Shown here in pieces: positions 26,801 through 37,444 of a stretch of DNA of 64,000 nucleotides; the stretch's first letter is position 1; each line of letters opens with the position of its first letter. A program made the position numbers and the translations under genes. The stretch spans positions 177,376 to 241,375 of the forward strand of contig NZ_FNZF01000001.1 of NCBI RefSeq assembly GCF_900109165.1. The letters run 5' to 3'. The notes beneath the pieces were generated by a model. The model had not been told where the DNA came from, did no database searches, and saw only the letters and a list, made by a program, of their open reading frames with translations. Source of the DNA: Bhargavaea ginsengi. Lineage in GTDB: Bacteria; Bacillota; Bacilli; Bacillales_A; Planococcaceae.

Positions 26801-28132
26801 TGCGAGTTCGATGATCTTATCGTAGACCGCAGACAGGCCGGTCGTCTCCACGTCGAAAACGATGAATTCCGCATCGTCCAGGTTCCGGTCTACCTCGTCG
26901 TAGGCGATTGGAATCCCGTCATCGACCAAGTTCGCCTCAAGACCGAAAATCACTTTTATGCCGTGCTTTTTCCCGGCCGAGTAGGCATCCGGGAAAGCCT
27001 GGACATTGGAATGGTCAGTGATTGCAATTGCGGGGTGGCCCCATTTGGCAGCCTGGGCCACAAGTTCTCCGGCAGGTACCACGGCATCCATCTGGCTCAT
27101 GTTGGAATGTGCATGCAGTTCGATGCGCTTCCGCTCTTCCGGAGCTTCATCCTTCTTCACCCTTGGGGCAATTTCCATAATGTCGTTTGCCATCATGACT
27201 AGATCGCGGATGAAGGTGTCGTTCTGGATGGATCCCCTTGCACGGACCCATGCCCCCTTCTTGAGTGCGGTCATCATTTCCGCATCTTCCTTATCGCGGG
27301 AGAACATTTTGACAAGGATCGAATCTGTGTAGTCGGTCACTTTCACTGTCAGAAGGGAGCGGCCGCTCCGGAGTTCACGCACTTCCACGTCGAAGACGAA
27401 GCCTTCGATCGTGATCTTTCGTTCTTCATCCTGAATCAGGCGGATGCCCGTGATCGGCTCATCCGGCTTGATCGGCAGGCCAATTGAAAACGGTCCCTCC
27501 GGCCCTGCAGATTCCTTTTTGTTTTTCTCACGCTTTTTCATGTCTTCCAGTGCCCGGCTGGCGAGCGCTTCTTCTTCAAGTTTGCGCTGCTCGAAAAATG
27601 CGCGCCGCGCTTCTTCCGCACCGCCGTCTTCTTCACCCAGAACAAAGTCGACTGACAGCCCGGTGAATCCGAACGAACCGTAAGACTCAGACAGCAGGCT
27701 GCTGTATTTGCCCTTCATCGTCTGCAGCTCGAGTTCATTGCCGCATTTCAGCATGAGGGTCTGGCCATTCCATACCGGGAGCTGTGATGCCAGACGCTCT
27801 CGCACGGGCGGGGACATGTCGGCAATCTCACCGACTGCAAGTTCGTAGTAATCACACACGCTTTGCTCATCGAATAGCGGGTTCTCCACCCGGATATCAA
27901 GCAGGATCCTTGCGATCGGGGAGAAAGTGGCATCGATCCGCTTTCTGAACTCCTTGAAGACCGCTGCAGGAAGGATTGCCGGCACGGTCACGCGAAATTT
28001 CCAAACACGTGATTTCGTATGGACATCAAGACGCTCCAGTGAGGCGCCTTCAAAATGGCGCACCACTGCATCTTCGGTCATGCCGATATGCTGAAGCAGA
28101 ATATTAAATCTCATTTTCGGGTTTTGTTCCAC
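23813..28132 (-). CDS. polC: DNA polymerase III PolC, Gram-positive type
   Basis: This 1439-residue replicative polymerase is almost the same length as B. subtilis PolC (1437). In order it shows an N-terminal domain, an OB fold, the PHP domain ([10 protein letters not shown]) interrupted by a DnaQ-type 3'-5' exonuclease ([17 protein letters not shown] with DEDD residues), a zinc-binding segment (CPSCK and CSDCG), the polymerase core with [11 protein letters not shown], and the C-terminal duplex- and clamp-binding part ending in QLSLF. The GTG at 28132 follows AAAGGAGG by eight bases; the frame upstream runs through the proS terminator and is not conserved. Confidence 0.97.
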   Translation of the reverse strand: MEQNPKMRFNILLQHIGMTEDAVVRHFEGASLERLDVHTKSRVWKFRVTVPAILPAAVFKEFRKRIDATFSPIARILLDIRVENPLFDEQSVCDYYELAVGEIADMSPPVRERLASQLPVWNGQTLMLKCGNELELQTMKGKYSSLLSESYGSFGFTGLSVDFVLGEEDGGAEEARRAFFEQRKLEEEALASRALEDMKKREKNKKESAGPEGPFSIGLPIKPDEPITGIRLIQDEERKITIEGFVFDVEVRELRSGRSLLTVKVTDYTDSILVKMFSRDKEDAEMMTALKKGAWVRARGSIQNDTFIRDLVMMANDIMEIAPRVKKDEAPEERKRIELHAHSNMSQMDAVVPAGELVAQAAKWGHPAIAITDHSNVQAFPDAYSAGKKHGIKVIFGLEANLVDDGIPIAYDEVDRNLDDAEFIVFDVETTGLSAVYDKIIELAAVKVKGGEVIDTFESFSDPGHPLSATTIELTGITDDMVRGAPAIEDVARRFREFAGDGILVAHNATFDMGFLYEAYKLAGVEEREHPVIDTLELARLLHPELKNHRLNTLCKKFGIDLTQHHRAIYDCEATGHLLVHLLKEAVQEYGIKRHNEFNLHIGGGESYKRARPSHCTILVKDAVGLKNLFKLVSYSHTETFYRVPRIPRSVLQRHREGLLIGSGCDKGEVFEGLMQKPLDEVEQIAKFYDYLEVHPKPVYKHLIELELVRDEWNLEDIIRKMMKLGKKTGIPVVATGNVHYIDEHQAAYRKILVGSQGGANPLNRHSLPDVHFRTTDEMLKEFEFLGEEKAEQIVIDNPQKIADLIGDVQVIRDELYTPVIDGADDEVRNLTYTMAHSIYGEELPEIVTERLEKELKSIIGHGFGVIYLISHKLVKKSLDDGYLVGSRGSVGSSLVATMMEITEVNPLPPHYVCPSCKRSEFITDGSIGSGFDLPEKSCSDCGTAMTKDGHDIPFETFLGFKGDKVPDIDLNFSGEYQPRAHNYTKELFGEDYVYRAGTIGTVAEKTAYGYVRGYMNDNDLTIRNAEIDRLVQGCSGVKRNTGQHPGGIIVVPDTMDIFDFSPVQFPADDQDASWKTTHFDFHSIHDNLLKLDILGHDDPTVIRMLQDLSGLDPKKIPVDDPEVMKIFSTPESLGVTEEQIGCKTGTLGIPEFGTRFVRQMLEDTKPSTFSELVQISGLSHGTDVWLGNAQELIHNKTCVLSEVIGCRDDIMVYLMHKGLEPSLAFKIMEFVRKGRGLTPEFEAEMKKQGVPDWYIDSCKKIKYMFPKAHAAAYVLMAVRIAWFKVHKPLLYYAAYFTVRASDFDLIAMNKGSATIRARIDEIEAKGLEASPKEKSLLTVLELALEMCERGYKFEKVDLYRSKATEFVIDGDSLIPPFNAVPGLGNNVARAIAEAREAGEFLSKEDLQQRGRVSRAIIDYLDELGCLEGMPEANQLSLF

Positions 28133-28170
28133 TGGGTGGTCCTCCTTTCCCGCCGGAACCGAAAAAAGAA

Positions 28171-28196
28171 GGGAAGGGCCCAATCTGGGCCTTCCC
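28171..28196 (-). terminator. Intrinsic terminator of proS
   Basis: GGGAAGGCCC pairs with GGGCC-C-TTCCC (one bulge), followed on the minus strand by TTCTTTTTT. It stands between proS and polC, yet no separate polC promoter is obvious, so partial read-through is likely. Confidence 0.85.
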
Positions 28197-28220
28197 GTTC
28201 TTCCGGTTCCGTCTTGTTCA

Positions 28221-29921
28221 TCAGCCGAAGAACGAACGGAGCTTGTCCGTGAGCTCTTCTTTTTTCCATTCCGCTGTTTCACCAGTAGCGCGGAACTTCA
28301 CTTCCACAATGCCTTCGGAGGCTTTTTTGCCGACAGTCAGCCGGATCGGGAGCCCGATCAGATCTGCATCTGCGAATTTGACGCCCGGGCGTTCTGCGCG
28401 GTCATCAAACAATACATTGTAGCGGTACGAAGACAGCAGGCCGTACATTTCTTCGGCAAGCTCCCGCTGGTCATCGTCTTTCATATTCACCGGGATCAGA
28501 TGGATATCCGCCGGTGCAAGGTCCTTCGGCCACTTCAGCCCGTCTTCATCGTTGAACTGTTCAGCCATTGCTGACAGCAGGCGTGAGACGCCGATGCCAT
28601 AGCAGCCCATAATGTACGGCTGCTGGCGGCCGTTGTTGTCGAGGAAGGTGCCTTCCATCGGTTCGGAATAAGTCGTCCCCAGCTTGAAGATGTGCCCGAC
28701 TTCGATGCCTTTGGCAAACCGGATTGTACCGTTGCCGTCCGGTGACGGGTCACCCTCCATGATGAAACGGAGATCTTCATATGAATCCACAGAGAAGTCA
28801 CGTTCAGGGTTGACGTTCCGGAAATGATGCCCGTCTTCATTCGCTCCGGTAACCGTGTTGCGCATGAATCGCACCGCATGGTCGGCGATGACTTTCAGGC
28901 CGGTCGGCAGCTTGACCGGACCCAGTGAGCCGATTTCAGTGCCGGTCGCCTCCTTCACCTGTTCAGGTGTCGCCATCTCGACGATTGTGGCATCCAAGGC
29001 ATGCTTGACCTTGATGTCATTGATTTCGTGATCCCCACGGGATAGAACGACTACCGGCTCGTCATCAACAATGAAGACCAGAGTCTTGATGCAGTCTTCA
29101 GGACGGACACCAAGGAATCCGGAAACCTCTTCGATCGTGCGGACATCAGGTGTTTCAACTTTCTCGGCAGCCAGTTCTTCGCCTTCCGGTTCCGGATAGG
29201 CAACGTTCACTTCCGCCATTTCGATATTAGCCGCAAAATCGGAGGAGTCGCTGTAGGCGATCGTATCTTCACCGACTTCGGACAGCACCATGAACTCGTG
29301 CGTGTCTTTTCCGCCGATTGCCCCTGAATCGGCTATGACGGCACGGAAGTTCAGGCCGAGCCGTGTAAAGATATTTGTATATGCCTGTTTCATGTCTTCG
29401 TAGGTCTCATCCAGGCTTTCCTTGGAATCATGGAAAGAATAAGCATCTTTCATGATAAACTCCCTGCCCCGGAGAAGTCCGAAACGGGGACGCTTTTCAT
29501 CACGGAATTTAGTCTGGATCTGATAAAGGGTGAGCGGCAGTTTTTTATAAGATTTCACTTCGTCGCGCAAAAGCGAGGTGATAACCTCTTCGTGCGTCGG
29601 ACCAAGTGCGAACTCTCGGCCATGGCGGTCATGGAGCCTCATGAGCTCAGGACCATAGGTGAACCAGCGGCCTGTTTCCTGCCACAGCTCAGCCTGCTGG
29701 AGGGAAGGCATCAGCACTTCCGAACCGCCGATTGCGTCCATTTCCTCCCTGACAACCGTTTCGATCTTAGTCAGCATTTTCTTGGCAAGTGGCAAGTATG
29801 AATAAACGCCGCTTGTGTTTTGCCGGATATAACCCGCGCGCAACAGAAGCTGATGGGACCTGAGGTCCGCATCGGATGGCGTCTCGCGCAATGTTGGAAT
29901 GAATGTTCTGCTTTGTCTCAT
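28221..29921 (-). CDS. proS: Prolyl-tRNA synthetase
   Basis: This is the bacterial type of class II ProRS, 566 residues, which charges tRNA-Pro. Motif 2 and 3 regions are visible ([26 protein letters not shown] and [14 protein letters not shown]), and between them lies the YbaK-like editing domain (about residues 225-385) that removes misacylated alanine. The ATG at 29921 begins [15 protein letters not shown], the conserved family start. It follows rseP by 33 bases, the usual order in Bacillales, and ends with a strong terminator. Confidence 0.97.
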   Translation of the reverse strand: MRQSRTFIPTLRETPSDADLRSHQLLLRAGYIRQNTSGVYSYLPLAKKMLTKIETVVREEMDAIGGSEVLMPSLQQAELWQETGRWFTYGPELMRLHDRHGREFALGPTHEEVITSLLRDEVKSYKKLPLTLYQIQTKFRDEKRPRFGLLRGREFIMKDAYSFHDSKESLDETYEDMKQAYTNIFTRLGLNFRAVIADSGAIGGKDTHEFMVLSEVGEDTIAYSDSSDFAANIEMAEVNVAYPEPEGEELAAEKVETPDVRTIEEVSGFLGVRPEDCIKTLVFIVDDEPVVVLSRGDHEINDIKVKHALDATIVEMATPEQVKEATGTEIGSLGPVKLPTGLKVIADHAVRFMRNTVTGANEDGHHFRNVNPERDFSVDSYEDLRFIMEGDPSPDGNGTIRFAKGIEVGHIFKLGTTYSEPMEGTFLDNNGRQQPYIMGCYGIGVSRLLSAMAEQFNDEDGLKWPKDLAPADIHLIPVNMKDDDQRELAEEMYGLLSSYRYNVLFDDRAERPGVKFADADLIGLPIRLTVGKKASEGIVEVKFRATGETAEWKKEELTDKLRSFFG

Positions 29922-29954
29922 TGGTATAGCACCCCGGATAGTCAATATTGTGGA

Positions 29955-31214
29955 TCAGAAGAAAAATCGCTGGATATCGTTCCAGGTGACGACGATCATC
30001 AGGACCATCAGCAGCATGATGCCGACAAAATGGACCATGCCTTCTTTCTGTTTGTCGATCGGTCGTCCCCTCAGCGCTTCAAAACCGAAGAACAGAAGCC
30101 TGCCCCCATCAAGAGCCGGAAGCGGCAGCAAATTCATGATGCCAAGGTTGATCGACAGCACAGCCGCCCAGTTCATGAGATTGAAGATCCCGGCCTGTGC
30201 AACTGCACCGGTTGCCTGGTAGATGCCGACCGGTCCTGAAAGCGCCTCAATCGTGAACTGGCCGGTCACCAGCATGCCGAGCAGCTGGAAAATACGCTTA
30301 AACCAGAACCATGTTTGTTCGGCCCCGTAGGAGATGGTACCCAATGTGTTCTTTTCATACTGCGGTTCATAGAGAACCCCGATCTGGCCTATTGTCTGGC
30401 CTTCGACATCGATGGATGCCGGAGTGACCGAGACTTCCTCCACGGTCCCCGCACGTTCCACACCAATCGTCAGCTCATCACCGGGACTGTCCTGAATAAT
30501 AGCCGAGAAGGCATTCCAGGATCCGACCTCGCGCCCGTCCACGGAAACGATCCGGTCCCCTTTTTCGATGCCCGCAGCGATGGCCGGACCGTCATCCGTC
30601 ACATCTGCAATTATGGGATCGTCCTGTGGAATTCCCTGGATCAGTCCGAGAATGACAAAAATGAAAAATGCCAGGATGAAGTTGAAAAGCGGACCAGCGA
30701 GGATGGTAGCGGATCGTGCACCGAGCGACTTGGACTCAAACTGCCGGTCGTAGGGAGCAATTAGTGTTTCCGCCCCCTTCTCCGAGATGATCGCTTTTCG
30801 AGATACCGGGTATCGGACCCTCTGCTCTTCCTCATCGTATCCATCAATGTACAGCTCTTTTTCCAGATCAGCCTTTTCGACTTCCATATATAGCATGTCC
30901 GGTGTCCTGTCATTCTGGTTCAGGACAATGCGTTCTGCGCGGCCTTCCCTGTCAAGCAGCAGCCCGATCCGGTGACCCGGCTGGAGTTCGACTTTGTCGA
31001 AGTCCTCCCCTGCCATCCGGACATATCCTCCAAGCGGAAGCAGCCGGACTGTGTATAGTGTTTCACCTTTATTGATGCCGATCAGTTTCGGCCCGAAGCC
31101 GATGGCAAACTCCCTGACCATGATGCCTGCCCGTTTGGCGAGCAGGAAGTGGCCCAGCTCATGGAAAAATACGAGAGAACCGAAAACGACGATAAATGCA
31201 AGGATTGTCTGCAT
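29955..31214 (-). CDS. rseP: Site-2 protease RseP/RasP, membrane zinc metalloprotease
   Basis: The 419-residue protease cuts transmembrane segments of anti-sigma factors and leftover signal peptides. The zinc motif HELGHF lies in the first membrane helix (near residue 20), a PDZ domain follows the second helix (about 190-280), and the second metal site NLLPLPALDGGRL lies in the third, with a final C-terminal helix. I favour the ATG at 31214 since GGTGG is correctly spaced; a GTG two codons upstream is the alternative. Genes uppS-cdsA-dxr-rseP-proS-polC form a conserved envelope/translation block. Confidence 0.95.
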   Translation of the reverse strand: MQTILAFIVVFGSLVFFHELGHFLLAKRAGIMVREFAIGFGPKLIGINKGETLYTVRLLPLGGYVRMAGEDFDKVELQPGHRIGLLLDREGRAERIVLNQNDRTPDMLYMEVEKADLEKELYIDGYDEEEQRVRYPVSRKAIISEKGAETLIAPYDRQFESKSLGARSATILAGPLFNFILAFFIFVILGLIQGIPQDDPIIADVTDDGPAIAAGIEKGDRIVSVDGREVGSWNAFSAIIQDSPGDELTIGVERAGTVEEVSVTPASIDVEGQTIGQIGVLYEPQYEKNTLGTISYGAEQTWFWFKRIFQLLGMLVTGQFTIEALSGPVGIYQATGAVAQAGIFNLMNWAAVLSINLGIMNLLPLPALDGGRLLFFGFEALRGRPIDKQKEGMVHFVGIMLLMVLMIVVTWNDIQRFFF

Positions 31215-31258
31215 GTGCACCCACCTTCAACCGGCTATCCGCCGGAATTCATATCGTC

Positions 31259-32407
31259 CTATTTTACCATATCGAGGACGGCTTTTCTTGTCTCCGTGTC
31301 TACTGCGAGCACGGTCTCCAGATCTGGTTCCGAGATGAGGTCATGCCGTTCAAGCGCCCGTTCAACGAGGGGCTCAATTTCGGTGAAAGTAATTCGGCCT
31401 TCCATGAATAGGGCGACCGCGACTTCGTTTGCCGCATTCATGACAGTGGTAGCCGTCCCTCCTGCCCTGCCCGAGTCGAAGGCGATCCGGAGTGCCGGGA
31501 AGCGGTTCAGGTCAACTTCCTCAAAATGAAGCAAACCGATTTTCGCCAGATCCAGCCTTTCCGTTCCCTTCCTCGGAAGCCTGTCCGGATAAGTAAGCGC
31601 GTATTGGATCGGCACCCTCATATCCGGCGAGCCAAGCTGTGCGATTACGCTTGTATCCTCGAACTCGACCATGGAGTGGATGATGCTTTCCCTGTGGAGC
31701 AGCACATCGATCCGGTCATACGGCATTCCGAACAGATGATGCGCTTCGATCACTTCAAGCCCTTTGTTCATCATCGTGGCGGAATCGATCGTCAGCTTGC
31801 TCCCCATGGACCAGTTGGGATGGGCAAGTGCTTCCTCTACGGTAACGCCTTCAAGTTCAGCCCGTGTTTTGTCCCGGAAGCTGCCCCCTGAAGCTGTCAG
31901 GATCAGACGATCCACCCGCTTCGGATCCTCACCGTTCAGCGCCTGGAACAAAGCTGAATGTTCACTGTCGACAGGAAGCAGGCGGACACCATGCTTGTCC
32001 GCTTCCGCTGTCACGATCGAACCGGCAGCAACCAGTGTCTCCTTGTTCGCAATGGCGATATCCCGCCCGCTGCGGATGGCTTCAAGCGTCGGCTCAAGCC
32101 CGATACTGCCGATCACGGCGCCGACAACGATGTCCGCCTCCGTGCCTGCAGCCGCTTCGAGCAGGCCTTCCCTGCCGGAGCCGAACAGGATGCCGGGAAA
32201 TTCCGCCCTGAGCGTTTCGGCATCCCCACTATCTGCGACGGAAACGAACTCCGGTTTCACCAGACCGAGGATTTCCCGGAGTTTGCTAAGGTTTCTGCCT
32301 GCCGAAAGCGCAGTGATTTCAAAGCGCCCCGGATCCGCCAGGACGATGTCGACAGTCTGTGTCCCGATGGAACCGGTGGCGCCCAATAAACTGATTTTCT
32401 TAACCAT
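31259..32407 (-). CDS. dxr: 1-deoxy-D-xylulose 5-phosphate reductoisomerase
   Basis: The 382-residue enzyme performs the second step of the non-mevalonate isoprenoid pathway. The N-terminal NADPH motif is GATGSIGTQT (residues 9-18); the catalytic loop LPVDSEHSALFQAL and the LTASGGSF motif follow. It sits between cdsA and rseP and supplies precursors that the nearby uppS product extends to undecaprenyl diphosphate, so this part of the operon links isoprenoid and envelope lipid synthesis. Confidence 0.96.
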   Translation of the reverse strand: MVKKISLLGATGSIGTQTVDIVLADPGRFEITALSAGRNLSKLREILGLVKPEFVSVADSGDAETLRAEFPGILFGSGREGLLEAAAGTEADIVVGAVIGSIGLEPTLEAIRSGRDIAIANKETLVAAGSIVTAEADKHGVRLLPVDSEHSALFQALNGEDPKRVDRLILTASGGSFRDKTRAELEGVTVEEALAHPNWSMGSKLTIDSATMMNKGLEVIEAHHLFGMPYDRIDVLLHRESIIHSMVEFEDTSVIAQLGSPDMRVPIQYALTYPDRLPRKGTERLDLAKIGLLHFEEVDLNRFPALRIAFDSGRAGGTATTVMNAANEVAVALFMEGRITFTEIEPLVERALERHDLISEPDLETVLAVDTETRKAVLDMVK

Positions 32408-32428
32408 GATATGCTACTTCCTTTCCGT

Positions 32429-33223
32429 TCATCCGACAAAGTGAAGGAGATTCAGCACCGGCAGCACAAAAAGCAAACTGTCAAACCGGTCGAGAATTCC
32501 TCCGTGGCCCGGCAGGATATTACCGGAATCTTTCACGCCGTAATGCCGCTTTAGGGCCGATTCCACGAGGTCTCCAATTTGCCCGGTCACCGAAGCGACA
32601 ACCGTCACTGCGATGAGAATGAGGTAAGAGCCTGTTACCGGCATGAACAACTGGAACAGGCAGGCCGCGATCACCGCAACCACGATTCCGCCGACAAACC
32701 CTTCAACTGTCTTGTTCGGTGAAATTTCGGGCCAGAGCTTACGTTTTCCGAAGCTGCGACCAGTGAAATAAGCACCTGTATCCGTCAGCCAAACGACGAT
32801 GAGTGCATAAATGATGTATTCGATTCCAGCGTCACGCGTGACGATCAGATAATAGAAGCCGATTCCAAGGTAGAGCATCGCCAGCACAGTAAAGGCGGCA
32901 TGCTCAAACGTGAACCGGTTTTTCACGACGACGGTGTAGATCAGCAGCAAAAGAACCGTCATGTAGACGACTTCAATTTTTGTATAGCCTGTATAATCTG
33001 TGATTGTCGCTGCCCATTCCGGCTTCAGCAAAAAGGTGAACAGGGCGAGCAAAGCGAGCAGTCCGGGGATCGAGAAAATGGAAATCTTCTTCATCCGGAG
33101 CAGTTCATACATCCCGACCGCTGCAAGCAGGAAGACCGCCAGCGTGAATGGCAGCCCTCCGATGATGACGAGCGGGATAAAGAGAAGGGCGGCCACCACG
33201 CCCGTAATGATTCGGGTCTTCAA
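32429..33223 (-). CDS. cdsA: Phosphatidate cytidylyltransferase
   Basis: CdsA makes CDP-diacylglycerol from phosphatidate and CTP, the branch point for membrane phospholipids. The 264-residue protein has seven to eight hydrophobic segments and the C-terminal family signature SALKRHYGVKDSGNILPGHG followed by GILDRFDS. Its start overlaps the uppS stop by four bases (ATGA), so it is translationally coupled. dxr follows after 21 bases. Confidence 0.95.
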   Translation of the reverse strand: MKTRIITGVVAALLFIPLVIIGGLPFTLAVFLLAAVGMYELLRMKKISIFSIPGLLALLALFTFLLKPEWAATITDYTGYTKIEVVYMTVLLLLIYTVVVKNRFTFEHAAFTVLAMLYLGIGFYYLIVTRDAGIEYIIYALIVVWLTDTGAYFTGRSFGKRKLWPEISPNKTVEGFVGGIVVAVIAACLFQLFMPVTGSYLILIAVTVVASVTGQIGDLVESALKRHYGVKDSGNILPGHGGILDRFDSLLFVLPVLNLLHFVG

Positions 33224-34011
33224 TCCGTGTCCTCCTTGTCAACGCCGCCATAACGGCGGCTCCTTGCCTGGTAAACGCCGATCGCCTCCTGCAGCCTGTC
33301 TTCATTGAAGTCCGGCCAGAGCGTATCGGTAAACCAGAACTCAGTATAAGCAAGCTGCCAGAGCATAAAATTGCTGAGCCGGACTTCACCGCTCGTGCGG
33401 ATCAGAAGGTCCGGCTCCGGCAGTTCGGCAGTCATCAGCGCATCGGTGATCATCGACTCATCGATGTCTTCCGCTTTCACCCGATTTTCTGCCACTGCTT
33501 TGGCAATAGTGCGGACGGCTTCAGTAATTTCGGCACGGCTGCCATAGTTCATCGCAAAGTTCAGGATCAGCCCATCGTTTCCAGCAGTCTCATCCATTGC
33601 CCTTGTGATTGCACGCCGGGTATGCGGAGGAAGATGTTCGTGATCCCCGATCATCCGCACACGGACATTCCGTTCAACAAGCTCCGGCAGATATGTTCCA
33701 AGAAACTCTTCCGGAAGCCTCATCAAAAATTCCACTTCGGGCTTCGGACGTTTCCAGTTCTCCGTGGAGAAGGCATATAGGGTGAGCACTTTAATGCCCA
33801 GACGATCCGCTTCCCTGGTGATCTTGCGGACGGTCTTCATCCCTTCGTGATGTCCCGCAATTCTCGGAAGCGACCTCTTTTTTGCCCACCGGCCGTTTCC
33901 GTCCATGATGATGGCGACATGCCCCGGAATGGCGGTTTCGTCCAGCAGCTGCCGGTCCGCGTTATCCGTCTTGGGTTCGCCGCCCTTCTTGCGGATCAAT
34001 TTATCCAACAT
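33220..34011 (-). CDS. uppS: Undecaprenyl diphosphate synthase
   Basis: This cis-prenyltransferase builds the C55 carrier lipid for peptidoglycan and wall polymers. The 263-residue protein has the catalytic aspartate in IIMDGNGRWAKKR, FSTENWKRP and the C-terminal IRTSGEVRLSNFMLWQ and ELWFTD-like (EFWFTDTLWPDF) motifs. The ATG at 34011 follows GGAGG; the open frame upstream crosses the frr terminator and is not part of the gene. It overlaps cdsA at its end. Confidence 0.96.
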   Translation of the reverse strand: MLDKLIRKKGGEPKTDNADRQLLDETAIPGHVAIIMDGNGRWAKKRSLPRIAGHHEGMKTVRKITREADRLGIKVLTLYAFSTENWKRPKPEVEFLMRLPEEFLGTYLPELVERNVRVRMIGDHEHLPPHTRRAITRAMDETAGNDGLILNFAMNYGSRAEITEAVRTIAKAVAENRVKAEDIDESMITDALMTAELPEPDLLIRTSGEVRLSNFMLWQLAYTEFWFTDTLWPDFNEDRLQEAIGVYQARSRRYGGVDKEDTD

Positions 34012-34088
34012 AATCAGATTTCCTCCACTCAACAGCAATTCGGAATCCATGCTTTTACTATCATAGCAGTTTTTCTGTAAGTAAAAAA

Positions 34089-34112
34089 GGCGTCCTTTGA
34101 GTTTAGGACGCC
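34089..34112 (-). terminator. Intrinsic terminator of frr
   Basis: GGCGTCCT and AGGACGCC form a perfect 8-bp stem with an eight-base loop, followed on the minus strand by six T residues. It lies 23 bases after the frr stop and separates pyrH-frr from uppS. Confidence 0.88.
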
Positions 34113-34135
34113 CTTCGGAGGTTTTGGTTCTTTCG

Positions 34136-34693
34136 TTATACCTCCATGATTTCATCTTCTTTTTCTTTTGCGATCTCATCGATCTGGCGAATATGATCGT
34201 CCGTCATCTTTTGGATGTCGTCGCTGTATCCGCGATGGTCGTCTTCAGTGATGTCACCGCTCTTCTCCAACTTTTTGAGGGAGTCGTTGGCATCTCGGCG
34301 GATATTTCGGATGGAGACCTTGCCTTCTTCCGCTTCTTTTTTGACGACCTTGACCAGCTCTTTGCGTCGCTCCTCGGTCAGTGCCGGGACGGCAATCCGG
34401 ATCACGTTGCCGTCGTTTGCCGGCGTAATTCCAAGGTCTGACTTAAGAATCGCCTTTTCAATATCGCCGATAACCGATTTGTCATACGGCTGGATGACGA
34501 GAAGTCGTGCTTCAGGAACGGAAATTCCGGCCAATTGGTTTACCGGAGTCGGCGCACCATAATAATCGACGGATATCCGGTCCAGAAGCGACGCGTTTGC
34601 ACGGCCTGCACGAATCGAGGCCAGTTCGCGCCGAAGTGACTGGAGCGACTTTACCATGCGGTCTTTTGTTTCTTCAATCAGATTGTTCACCAT
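34136..34693 (-). CDS. frr: Ribosome recycling factor
   Basis: The 185-residue tRNA mimic splits the post-termination ribosome with EF-G. Conserved segments [21 protein letters not shown] and [19 protein letters not shown] identify it without doubt. Its ATG overlaps the pyrH stop codon by one base. A strong terminator follows. Confidence 0.97.
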   Translation of the reverse strand: MVNNLIEETKDRMVKSLQSLRRELASIRAGRANASLLDRISVDYYGAPTPVNQLAGISVPEARLLVIQPYDKSVIGDIEKAILKSDLGITPANDGNVIRIAVPALTEERRKELVKVVKKEAEEGKVSIRNIRRDANDSLKKLEKSGDITEDDHRGYSDDIQKMTDDHIRQIDEIAKEKEDEIMEV

Positions 34694-35418
34694 TATGCAT
34701 TCCTCCTGACAATCGTTCCGATATCTTCACCGAGGACGGCTTTTTTGATGTTCCCCTGTTCCATGATCGAGAATACAATGAGCGGGATGTCGTTATCCAT
34801 GCAGAGCGAGGAAGCCGTCGAATCCATCACCTGAAGGCCGTCCTTGATGACATCCAGATAAGTGAGCTTCTCATACTTCACCGCGTTGGCATTGGTTTTC
34901 GGATCATCGTTGTAGACGCCATCGACGTTGTTCTTGGCCATGAGGATGACATCCGCCTCGATTTCCGCTGCGCGCAGAGCAGCCGTCGTGTCGGTCGAAA
35001 AATACGGGTTGCCCGTGCCTGCTGCAAAGATGACGACACGCTTTTTCTCCAGATGGCGGATCGCCCGTCTTCTTATGTACGGTTCAGCAACCTGCCGCAT
35101 TTCGATGGACGTGGCCACCCTCGTCTCGATGCCCAGTTTTTCCAGGGCATCCTGCATCGCCAGCGAGTTCATGACTGTGGCGAGCATCCCCATATAGTCG
35201 GCAGTAGCCCGGTCCATACCCATTTCGCTTCCGACTTTGCCGCGCCAGATGTTTCCCCCGCCGACGACTACAGCCACTTCTACGCCGAGGTCGACAACAT
35301 CCTTCACCTGTTCGGCGACAGATTTGATGATTGCCGGCGAGAGCCCGAAGCCCTGCTCACCGGCCAGTGCCTCCCCGCTTAACTTCAGGACGACTCTTTT
35401 ATATTTCGGTACGCTCAT
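34693..35418 (-). CDS. pyrH: Uridylate kinase
   Basis: The 241-residue kinase of the amino-acid kinase fold phosphorylates UMP to UDP. It has [14 protein letters not shown] at the N-terminus, GGGNIWRG in the phosphate-binding loop and the [13 protein letters not shown] motif of bacterial PyrH. The ATG at 35418 follows TGGAGGAG. The tsf terminator lies just upstream, and frr is coupled downstream, the order rpsB-tsf-pyrH-frr being near universal. Confidence 0.96.
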   Translation of the reverse strand: MSVPKYKRVVLKLSGEALAGEQGFGLSPAIIKSVAEQVKDVVDLGVEVAVVVGGGNIWRGKVGSEMGMDRATADYMGMLATVMNSLAMQDALEKLGIETRVATSIEMRQVAEPYIRRRAIRHLEKKRVVIFAAGTGNPYFSTDTTAALRAAEIEADVILMAKNNVDGVYNDDPKTNANAVKYEKLTYLDVIKDGLQVMDSTASSLCMDNDIPLIVFSIMEQGNIKKAVLGEDIGTIVRRNA

Positions 35419-35457
35419 GAGGTCTCCTCCATCATCTCTGTTTTTTATCGAAAAAGA

Positions 35458-35480
35458 GGGAACACCTGGTTCGTGTTCCC
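35458..35480 (-). terminator. Intrinsic terminator of rpsB-tsf
   Basis: GGGAACAC and GTGTTCCC form a perfect 8-bp stem with a seven-base loop, followed on the minus strand by TCTTTTTC. It lies about 20 bases after the tsf stop codon. Confidence 0.85.
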
Positions 35481-35500
35481 CTCCCAAATATGGTATTGGA

Positions 35501-36388
35501 TCAGTTGCCTTTAACCTGGTTCATGACTTCGTCGGCAAAATTATCTTCACGCTTTTCAATGCCTTCGCCTACCGCAAAGCGGACGAACGACTTCAGCGTG
35601 CCGCCTGTCGACTTCACAAAGTCACGGACTTTCTGGTCCGAGTCCTTGACGAATGGCTGGTCAAGAATAACAACGTCTTCGAAGTACTTGCCGAGGCGGC
35701 CTTCAACCATCTTAGCCACGATGTTTTCAGGCTTGCCTTCGTTGAGTGCCTGTTCAGTAAGAACTTTGCGCTCGCGCTCGACTTCCTCTGCAGGAACTTC
35801 GTCACGGGAAACGTATTTCGGATTGATGGCAGCAACGTGCATCGCTACATCTTTTGCAGCGTCTGCGTCTGTTGTGCCTTCGATCAGAAGAAGAACACCG
35901 ATGCGGCCGCCCATGTGGAGGTACGCGCCGAATGTGTCGTTGTCCGTCTTTTCAATGATTTCGAAGCGTCGGAGCGTGATTTTCTCACCGATCTTCGCAA
36001 CTGCGTTGGAGATGTGGTCTTCAACTTTAAGACCATTGCCCATTTCAGATGCAAGCGCTTCTTCGATGGAAGCAGGCTCGTTTTTCAGAAGGTGGGCGCC
36101 AAGCTCGGAAACGAGATTCTGGAACGCTTCATTCTTTGCAACGAAGTCTGTTTCAGCGTTAACTTCGAAGATGACTGCTTTGTTTCCGTCTGTTTCAACG
36201 GATACTGTACCTTCAGCTGCGATGCGGTCCGCTTTCTTCGCTGCGCTTGCAAGACCTTTTTCACGAAGGAAGTCGACTGCTGCATCCATGTCGCCGTCAG
36301 TTTGAGTGAGAGCTTTTTTGCAGTCCATCATACCTGCGCCTGTTTTCTCACGAAGTTCTTTTACCATTTGTGCTGTTACTGCTGCCAT
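35501..36388 (-). CDS. tsf: Elongation factor Ts
   Basis: EF-Ts recharges EF-Tu by nucleotide exchange. The 295-residue protein has the N-terminal UBA-like domain with the [12 protein letters not shown] motif and the core [10 protein letters not shown]. It is preceded by an 81-base spacer from rpsB containing a hairpin that probably sets the S2:EF-Ts ratio, and followed by a terminator. Confidence 0.97.
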   Translation of the reverse strand: MAAVTAQMVKELREKTGAGMMDCKKALTQTDGDMDAAVDFLREKGLASAAKKADRIAAEGTVSVETDGNKAVIFEVNAETDFVAKNEAFQNLVSELGAHLLKNEPASIEEALASEMGNGLKVEDHISNAVAKIGEKITLRRFEIIEKTDNDTFGAYLHMGGRIGVLLLIEGTTDADAAKDVAMHVAAINPKYVSRDEVPAEEVERERKVLTEQALNEGKPENIVAKMVEGRLGKYFEDVVILDQPFVKDSDQKVRDFVKSTGGTLKSFVRFAVGEGIEKREDNFADEVMNQVKGN

Positions 36389-36426
36389 TTGTCATTCCTC
36401 CCGGTCGATTCAATTTGTTTAGAAAA

Positions 36427-36456
36427 GGCGATAAGGACTGAAAGCCGCTTATCGCC
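36427..36456 (-). terminator. Attenuator-like hairpin between rpsB and tsf
   Basis: GGCGATAAG and CTTATCGCC pair perfectly over 9 bp with a 12-base loop, and TTTTCTAAAC follows on the minus strand. It lies 13 bases after the rpsB stop and may end part of the transcripts before tsf. Confidence 0.75.
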
Positions 36457-36469
36457 TGAACATACAGTC

Positions 36470-37201
36470 TTACTCTGCTGCGACTTCTTCGCCTTGAGCT
36501 TCGACTTCCGTTTCTTCTTCGCCTTGTTTCGATTCGACGAGTGCATCCGCCATTTTGCTTGTCAGCAGGCGTACCGCGCGGATTGCGTCATCGTTTGCAG
36601 GGATGACGTAATCGATTTCGTCCGGATCGCAGTTCGTGTCGACGATGCCGACAATCGGGATGTTCAGCTTTTGAGCTTCTGCAACCGCAATGCGTTCTTT
36701 GCGTGGGTCAACGACGTACATAACGTCAGGAAGACCGTTCATGTCACGGATTCCGCCGAGGAACTTGACGAGGCGTTCGTGTTCTTTCTTGAGCTGGATG
36801 ACTTCTTTCTTAGGAAGGACTTCGAAAGTGCCTTCTTCTTCCATGCGCTCGATTGCTTTCATGCGGTCAACGCGCTTCTGGATCGTACCGAAGTTCGTCA
36901 GAAGGCCGCCGAGCCAGCGTTGGTTGATGTAGTATTGGCCAGCGCGTTCCGCTTCTTCACGGATTGCATCCTGTGCCTGTTTTTTAGTTCCGACGAAGAG
37001 CACTTTGCCGCCTTCTGCACCAGTCTGGCGCATGAAGTCGTATGCTTCCTCGAGTTTCTTGACCGTCTTTTGAAGGTCGATGATGTAGATGCCGTTACGC
37101 TCCACGAAGATGTATTTCTTCATCTTAGGGTTCCAGCGGCGTGTTTGGTGACCGAAGTGGACACCCGCTTCAAGAAGCTGTTTCATTGTGATAACTGCCA
37201 T
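36470..37201 (-). CDS. rpsB: 30S ribosomal protein S2
   Basis: The 243-residue S2 protein has [20 protein letters not shown] at the N-terminus, the [10 protein letters not shown] motif and the late [21 protein letters not shown] region, with an acidic C-terminal tail. The ATG at 37201 follows TGGAGG. A clear promoter lies 109 bases upstream. In B. subtilis the flagellar operon precedes this gene; here codY and a repeat element do. Confidence 0.97.
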   Translation of the reverse strand: MAVITMKQLLEAGVHFGHQTRRWNPKMKKYIFVERNGIYIIDLQKTVKKLEEAYDFMRQTGAEGGKVLFVGTKKQAQDAIREEAERAGQYYINQRWLGGLLTNFGTIQKRVDRMKAIERMEEEGTFEVLPKKEVIQLKKEHERLVKFLGGIRDMNGLPDVMYVVDPRKERIAVAEAQKLNIPIVGIVDTNCDPDEIDYVIPANDDAIRAVRLLTSKMADALVESKQGEEETEVEAQGEEVAAE

Positions 37202-37303
37202 TTTTGTTACCTCCATTTGGTTTTTTGGTCCTCCGCATCCATCAACCGGCGGGCAGCCAGTAGGCACCAGCCCTTCCGTCAGGATACGTGTGTAATCGCA
37301 CCA
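37202..37303 (-). promoter_or_regulatory. rpsB mRNA leader
   Basis: About 100 untranslated bases lie between the predicted start point and the rpsB ATG. They are GC-rich and can form a local stem around GGGC and GCCC. Leaders of ribosomal protein genes often bind the encoded protein, but no known S2 motif is evident to me. Confidence 0.3.
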
Positions 37304-37309
37304 TTGGTC

Positions 37310-37338
37310 ACTATACCACGTGTTTATCCGATATGCAA
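37310..37338 (-). promoter_or_regulatory. SigA promoter of rpsB-tsf
   Basis: The minus strand has TTGCAT (37333-37338), a 17-base spacer and TATAGT (37310-37315), each at five of six or four of six consensus bases. It gives a leader of about 100 bases and makes rpsB independent of codY. Confidence 0.75.
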
Positions 37339-37444
37339 CACAAAACTCTCTTCAGGTTTAGTCTGCGGGTAGACGTTGGAATTGCTTCAAATTAGTTATG
37401 ATATATAAAATCAACTAAAGAAAGCTCCCTATGAATAAAGGACG

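Noticed and set aside
35237-37372. Plus-strand open frame of about 710 codons opposite tsf and rpsB
   Set aside because: It is antisense to two ribosome-related genes and made of unusual Phe/Cys/Asp-rich sequence; it reflects codon bias on the other strand.
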